From: Actinomycetota bacterium
Lineage (GTDB): Bacteria; Actinomycetota; Thermoleophilia; Gaiellales; Gaiellaceae
Reading direction: 5' to 3'
Assembly (NCBI GenBank): GCA_013696595.1
Contig: JACCYG010000251.1
Span: 1-6,173, forward strand
Length of the DNA: 6,173 nt
How positions within the stretch are numbered: position 1 is the first letter of the stretch; each line of letters begins with the position of its first letter. Shown piece by piece: positions 4,800 to 6,173 of the stretch. A program made the translations under genes and the position numbers. The notes beneath the pieces were generated by a model. That model saw only the letters and a list, made by a program, of their open reading frames with translations. It did not search any database and was not told the DNA's origin.

Positions 4800-5302
4800 T
4801 CGAGCTCCTCGGCCAGGAGGTCGAGGAGGAGCCCGTCGCGCCACTTTCCCTCGGGCCCGCGCTCATACCGCCGCATAACGCCGACGCGCTTGAAACCGAC
4901 ACGCTCGTAGCACCGGATCGCGAGCGTGTTCTCGGCAGCCGGATCGATGATGAGACGGTGATGACCGCGCTCGCGGACCAGGTAGCGGGCCAGCGTCCGA
5001 ACCGTGTCCGTTCCGAGGCCCCGGCCCTGCCACGGCGCGCCGAGGAACAGGTCCATGCCGGCGTGGCGATAGTCGGGCTCCGTCTCCTCGTAGTACTGCG
5101 CGAGCCCGATCACCTCGCCGTCGAGCGTCACGGCGAAACTCAGCGACAGTTCCTCGTGAACATCCTCCGCCGTTACGTTCGGCCACCACTTGGAAACCGA
5201 CGGATCGCTTGCAAGCGCGACCACCTGCGAAACGTCTTGTTCAGTGAGCGGACGAAGGATGACGCGCTCCCCCGGGAGCTCATCCGCGCGCTTGGCCGTC
5301 AC
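4796..5302 (-). CDS. GNAT N-acetyltransferase (AAC(6')/RimJ-like)
   Basis: 168 residues, one GNAT fold using acetyl-CoA. RVILRPLTEQDV (13-24) opens the fold; VIGLAQYY (64-71) is the beta-4 substrate edge; WQGRGLGTDTV (91-101) is motif A, with Q-G-R-G-L-G as the acetyl-CoA pyrophosphate loop; NTLAIRCYERVGFKRVG (125-141) is motif B. The segment around beta-4 and the D-x-F-L-G stretch (84-88) resemble the aminoglycoside 6'-N-acetyltransferase branch, but many such chromosomal relatives do not act on drugs, so resistance should not be assumed. GTG at 5302 lies six bases after the upstream gene's stop and has no clear Shine-Dalgarno, so expression by coupling is likely. The 3' end overlaps the convergent cyclodeaminase-family gene by four bases. 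Confidence 0.9.
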   Translation of the reverse strand: MTAKRADELPGERVILRPLTEQDVSQVVALASDPSVSKWWPNVTAEDVHEELSLSFAVTLDGEVIGLAQYYEETEPDYRHAGMDLFLGAPWQGRGLGTDTVRTLARYLVRERGHHRLIIDPAAENTLAIRCYERVGFKRVGVMRRYERGPEGKWRDGLLLDLLAEELD

Positions 5303-5308
5303 CGCGGT

Positions 5309-5578
5309 TCAGGTGCGTTGAACGCGCTCGCGCGCGGCCGCCGCGGTGTCCTCGCCGATCGCGCGGATCACCTCGGGGCGCTCGAGCAGGCGCAGCCGCT
5401 GCTCGTCGGAACAACGGTTCTTCAGGTATGGGTCGTCGAGAATCTCTTCGAGCGAGCGCCCCATCCGGTGCTCGCGGACGATGTACGCGGCCAGCGACTC
5501 CTCCTTCGAGATCGAGCCGCGTCGCGCCTCTTCCTCGGGCTCGTCCCCTTTGCCGAAGATGCGGCGGAAGAAGCTCAC
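5309..5578 (-). CDS. Conserved-looking hypothetical protein, 89 residues
   Basis: A soluble, highly charged protein with no membrane segment. A basic-aromatic N-terminus (MSFFRRIFGK) is followed by an acidic linker (12-18) and a helical core: SKEESLAAYIVREHRMG (24-40), RSLEEILDDPYLKNR (41-55) and an LLERPEVIRAIGED segment (64-77). I recall similar sequences in Thermoleophilia-type genomes but know of no function. GTG at 5578 is preceded on the minus strand by TACAAT ending seven bases upstream, consistent with a leaderless transcript. It is the first gene of a two-gene operon with the acetyltransferase (6-bp gap) and is divergent from the 106-residue gene. Confidence 0.75.
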   Translation of the reverse strand: MSFFRRIFGKGDEPEEEARRGSISKEESLAAYIVREHRMGRSLEEILDDPYLKNRCSDEQRLRLLERPEVIRAIGEDTAAAARERVQRT

Positions 5579-5585
5579 GGCTGCG

Positions 5586-5591
5586 ATTGTA
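5586..5591 (-). promoter_or_regulatory. -10 box (TACAAT) of the hypothetical-acetyltransferase operon
   Basis: Minus-strand TACAAT differs from the TATAAT consensus at one position and ends seven bases before the GTG at 5578. On the plus strand the same bases read TTGTAT (5587-5592), nine bases before a possible GTG start at 5602, so a second shared bidirectional promoter is possible though weaker. Confidence 0.5.
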
Positions 5592-5622
5592 TCCTTGTCG
5601 CGTGGCTCAGGAGCCTGGCGCG

Positions 5623-5943
5623 ATGCGCTTCGCCGAGCGCGTCCTCCACGGAATCGGTGAGGACGGGACGCGCGATGAGATCGTGATCTGGATCGAGCGC
5701 CGGCCGGGAGCTGTCTGGGCGGTCGGAAGGGCGATCAACGCGAACCAACGCGCATCGATCAAGCCGCGCGCGGACGACTACGTCTTCGAGGGCTATGAGC
5801 TCGGCGACGCGCTCGAGGCCGCGAACGGCGCGCTGAGCGACGACCTCGAGATCTCCCACGAGGAGGGTGTGAACGAGGACGTGCAGCCGTTCGAAGAAGA
5901 GGAGCTGCTGAAGCCCCTCGAACGCTGGTTCTTCGGCCACTAA
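5623..5943 (+). CDS. Acidic hypothetical protein, 106 residues
   Basis: A soluble protein with no recognised domain. An EIVIWIERR segment (19-27) and VWAVGRAIN (31-39) look like paired beta strands, followed by YVFEGYELGDALEAANGAL (53-71, probably a helix) and an acidic tail with an EEEELLKPLERWF segment (91-103). ATG at 5623 is chosen because AGGAG (5609-5613) lies nine bases upstream. An in-frame GTG at 5602 would add seven residues and fits a leaderless start from the 5586-5592 region. The gene ends next to a strong hairpin. Function unknown. Confidence 0.75.
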   Translation: MRFAERVLHGIGEDGTRDEIVIWIERRPGAVWAVGRAINANQRASIKPRADDYVFEGYELGDALEAANGALSDDLEISHEEGVNEDVQPFEEEELLKPLERWFFGH

Positions 5944-5945
5944 TC

Positions 5946-5974
5946 GAAGCGCACGGGCTTGGCCGGTGCGCTTC
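5946..5974 (+). terminator. Hairpin terminator after the 106-residue gene
   Basis: A nine-pair stem GAAGCGCAC/GTGCGCTTC (5946-5954 with 5966-5974) plus an inner GGC/GCC pair set, beginning two bases past the TAA stop. The following bases are only modestly T-rich, so it may act with the next hairpin. Confidence 0.55.
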
Positions 5975-6007
5975 ACTCGTTCCGTCTGACTCCTTGAGAA
6001 GGGGGCT

Positions 6008-6035
6008 CACGGGGGAAAACCTGGTTTCCCCCGTG
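6008..6035. terminator. Bidirectional hairpin between convergent genes
   Basis: A perfect 11-pair stem CACGGGGGAAA/TTTCCCCCGTG (6008-6018 with 6025-6035) with a six-base loop. The A-tract and T-tract inside the stem suit a terminator in either direction. It lies three bases from the stop of the minus-strand gene at 6039 and 64 bases from the plus-strand gene. Confidence 0.6.
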
Positions 6036-6038
6036 CTT

Positions 6039-6173
6039 CTAGGCAACGCCGATTTGACCAGCGAGCTCGCGCGAAATTGCGTGCTCGTCGCCGCCCACGC
6101 TGATCGTGAGCGGACCGCCGAAGGGCTCGCTGCGTCCCATCGTCACGCGCCGTCCGGGGACTAGGGCGAGCTC
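6039..6173 (-). CDS. C-terminal FeoA-like domain, probable DtxR-family metal regulator (partial)
   Basis: 44 codons plus TAG, open to the right edge. The peptide reads ELALVPGRRVTMGRSEPFGG, then PLTISVGGDEHAISRELAGQ and IGVA. The 'L.PG..V' start, the 'PFGGPL.I.VGG' core and the 'AISRELA..I.V' end are the pattern of the SH3-like FeoA domain. That domain occurs at the C-terminus of DtxR/IdeR/MntR metalloregulators and as the small ferrous-iron transport protein FeoA. The DtxR reading is favoured because bacterial regulators commonly end this way, but FeoA alone cannot be excluded with the upstream part missing. It is convergent with the 106-residue gene, separated by two hairpins. Confidence 0.75.
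   Translation of the reverse strand, partial: ELALVPGRRVTMGRSEPFGGPLTISVGGDEHAISRELAGQIGVA

Noticed and set aside
4796..5302. Aminoglycoside resistance gene
   Set aside because: Similarity to the AAC(6') branch is general; substrate residues cannot be judged by eye and chromosomal GNATs of this kind often have other roles.
4382..5686. A 434-codon plus-strand open frame
   Set aside because: It overlaps the cyclodeaminase-family gene in another frame and is antisense to the acetyltransferase and the 89-residue gene; composition is Arg-rich with no domain.
1..6173. CRISPR array or other tandem repeat array
   Set aside because: No regularly spaced repeats with unique spacers were seen; the only repeats are IS ends and very short duplications.

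Overview
The window looks like an actinobacterial chromosome, possibly of class Thermoleophilia. It is GC-rich and tightly packed, several genes appear to be leaderless, and the small hypothetical proteins resemble ones I associate with that group. The class-level placement is inference. A visible break lies near position 2248. To its left is accessory DNA with lower and uneven GC (28 of 60 bases are G+C at 1981-2040, by hand count), insertion-sequence remnants and Shine-Dalgarno-led small genes. To its right is ordinary, dense host DNA (45 of 60 at 4201-4260).

Left part (1-2248). On the minus strand, in transcription order: a secreted or membrane-anchored 84-residue protein, a truncated IS1-type transposase, a class I SAM-dependent methyltransferase, an 82-residue KGG-repeat ('histone H1-like') protein and a short stand-alone P63C-domain protein related to phage Mx8 p63. 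The first two lie inside a 596-bp unit bounded by perfect 17-bp inverted repeats (1402-1418 and 1981-1997). A second, variant IS end abuts its left edge in opposite orientation, making a 42-bp near-perfect palindrome. At 2202-2248 is a clean 3' half of a tRNA-Arg (anticodon GCG) with no 5' half. This is the classic scar of an element integrated in a tRNA gene, so 1-2248 is best read as the right end of a genomic island whose intact tRNA-Arg copy should lie to the left, outside the window.

Right part (2249-6173). An M29-family metallo-aminopeptidase (+) meets a small Rieske ferredoxin (-) tail to tail with a 4-base overlap. The Rieske gene is divergent from an ornithine cyclodeaminase/mu-crystallin family gene (+) across only 20 bp, in which two -10-like boxes overlap on opposite strands. 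The cyclodeaminase-family gene again overlaps its convergent neighbour by 4 bases; that neighbour is a GNAT acetyltransferase (-) in an operon with an 89-residue hypothetical (-). A divergent 106-residue acidic hypothetical (+) follows, then two hairpins, then the C-terminal FeoA-like domain of a gene that runs off the right edge (-), probably a DtxR-family metal-dependent regulator. These host genes do not form one obvious pathway; amino-acid and peptide catabolism is the only weak common thread.
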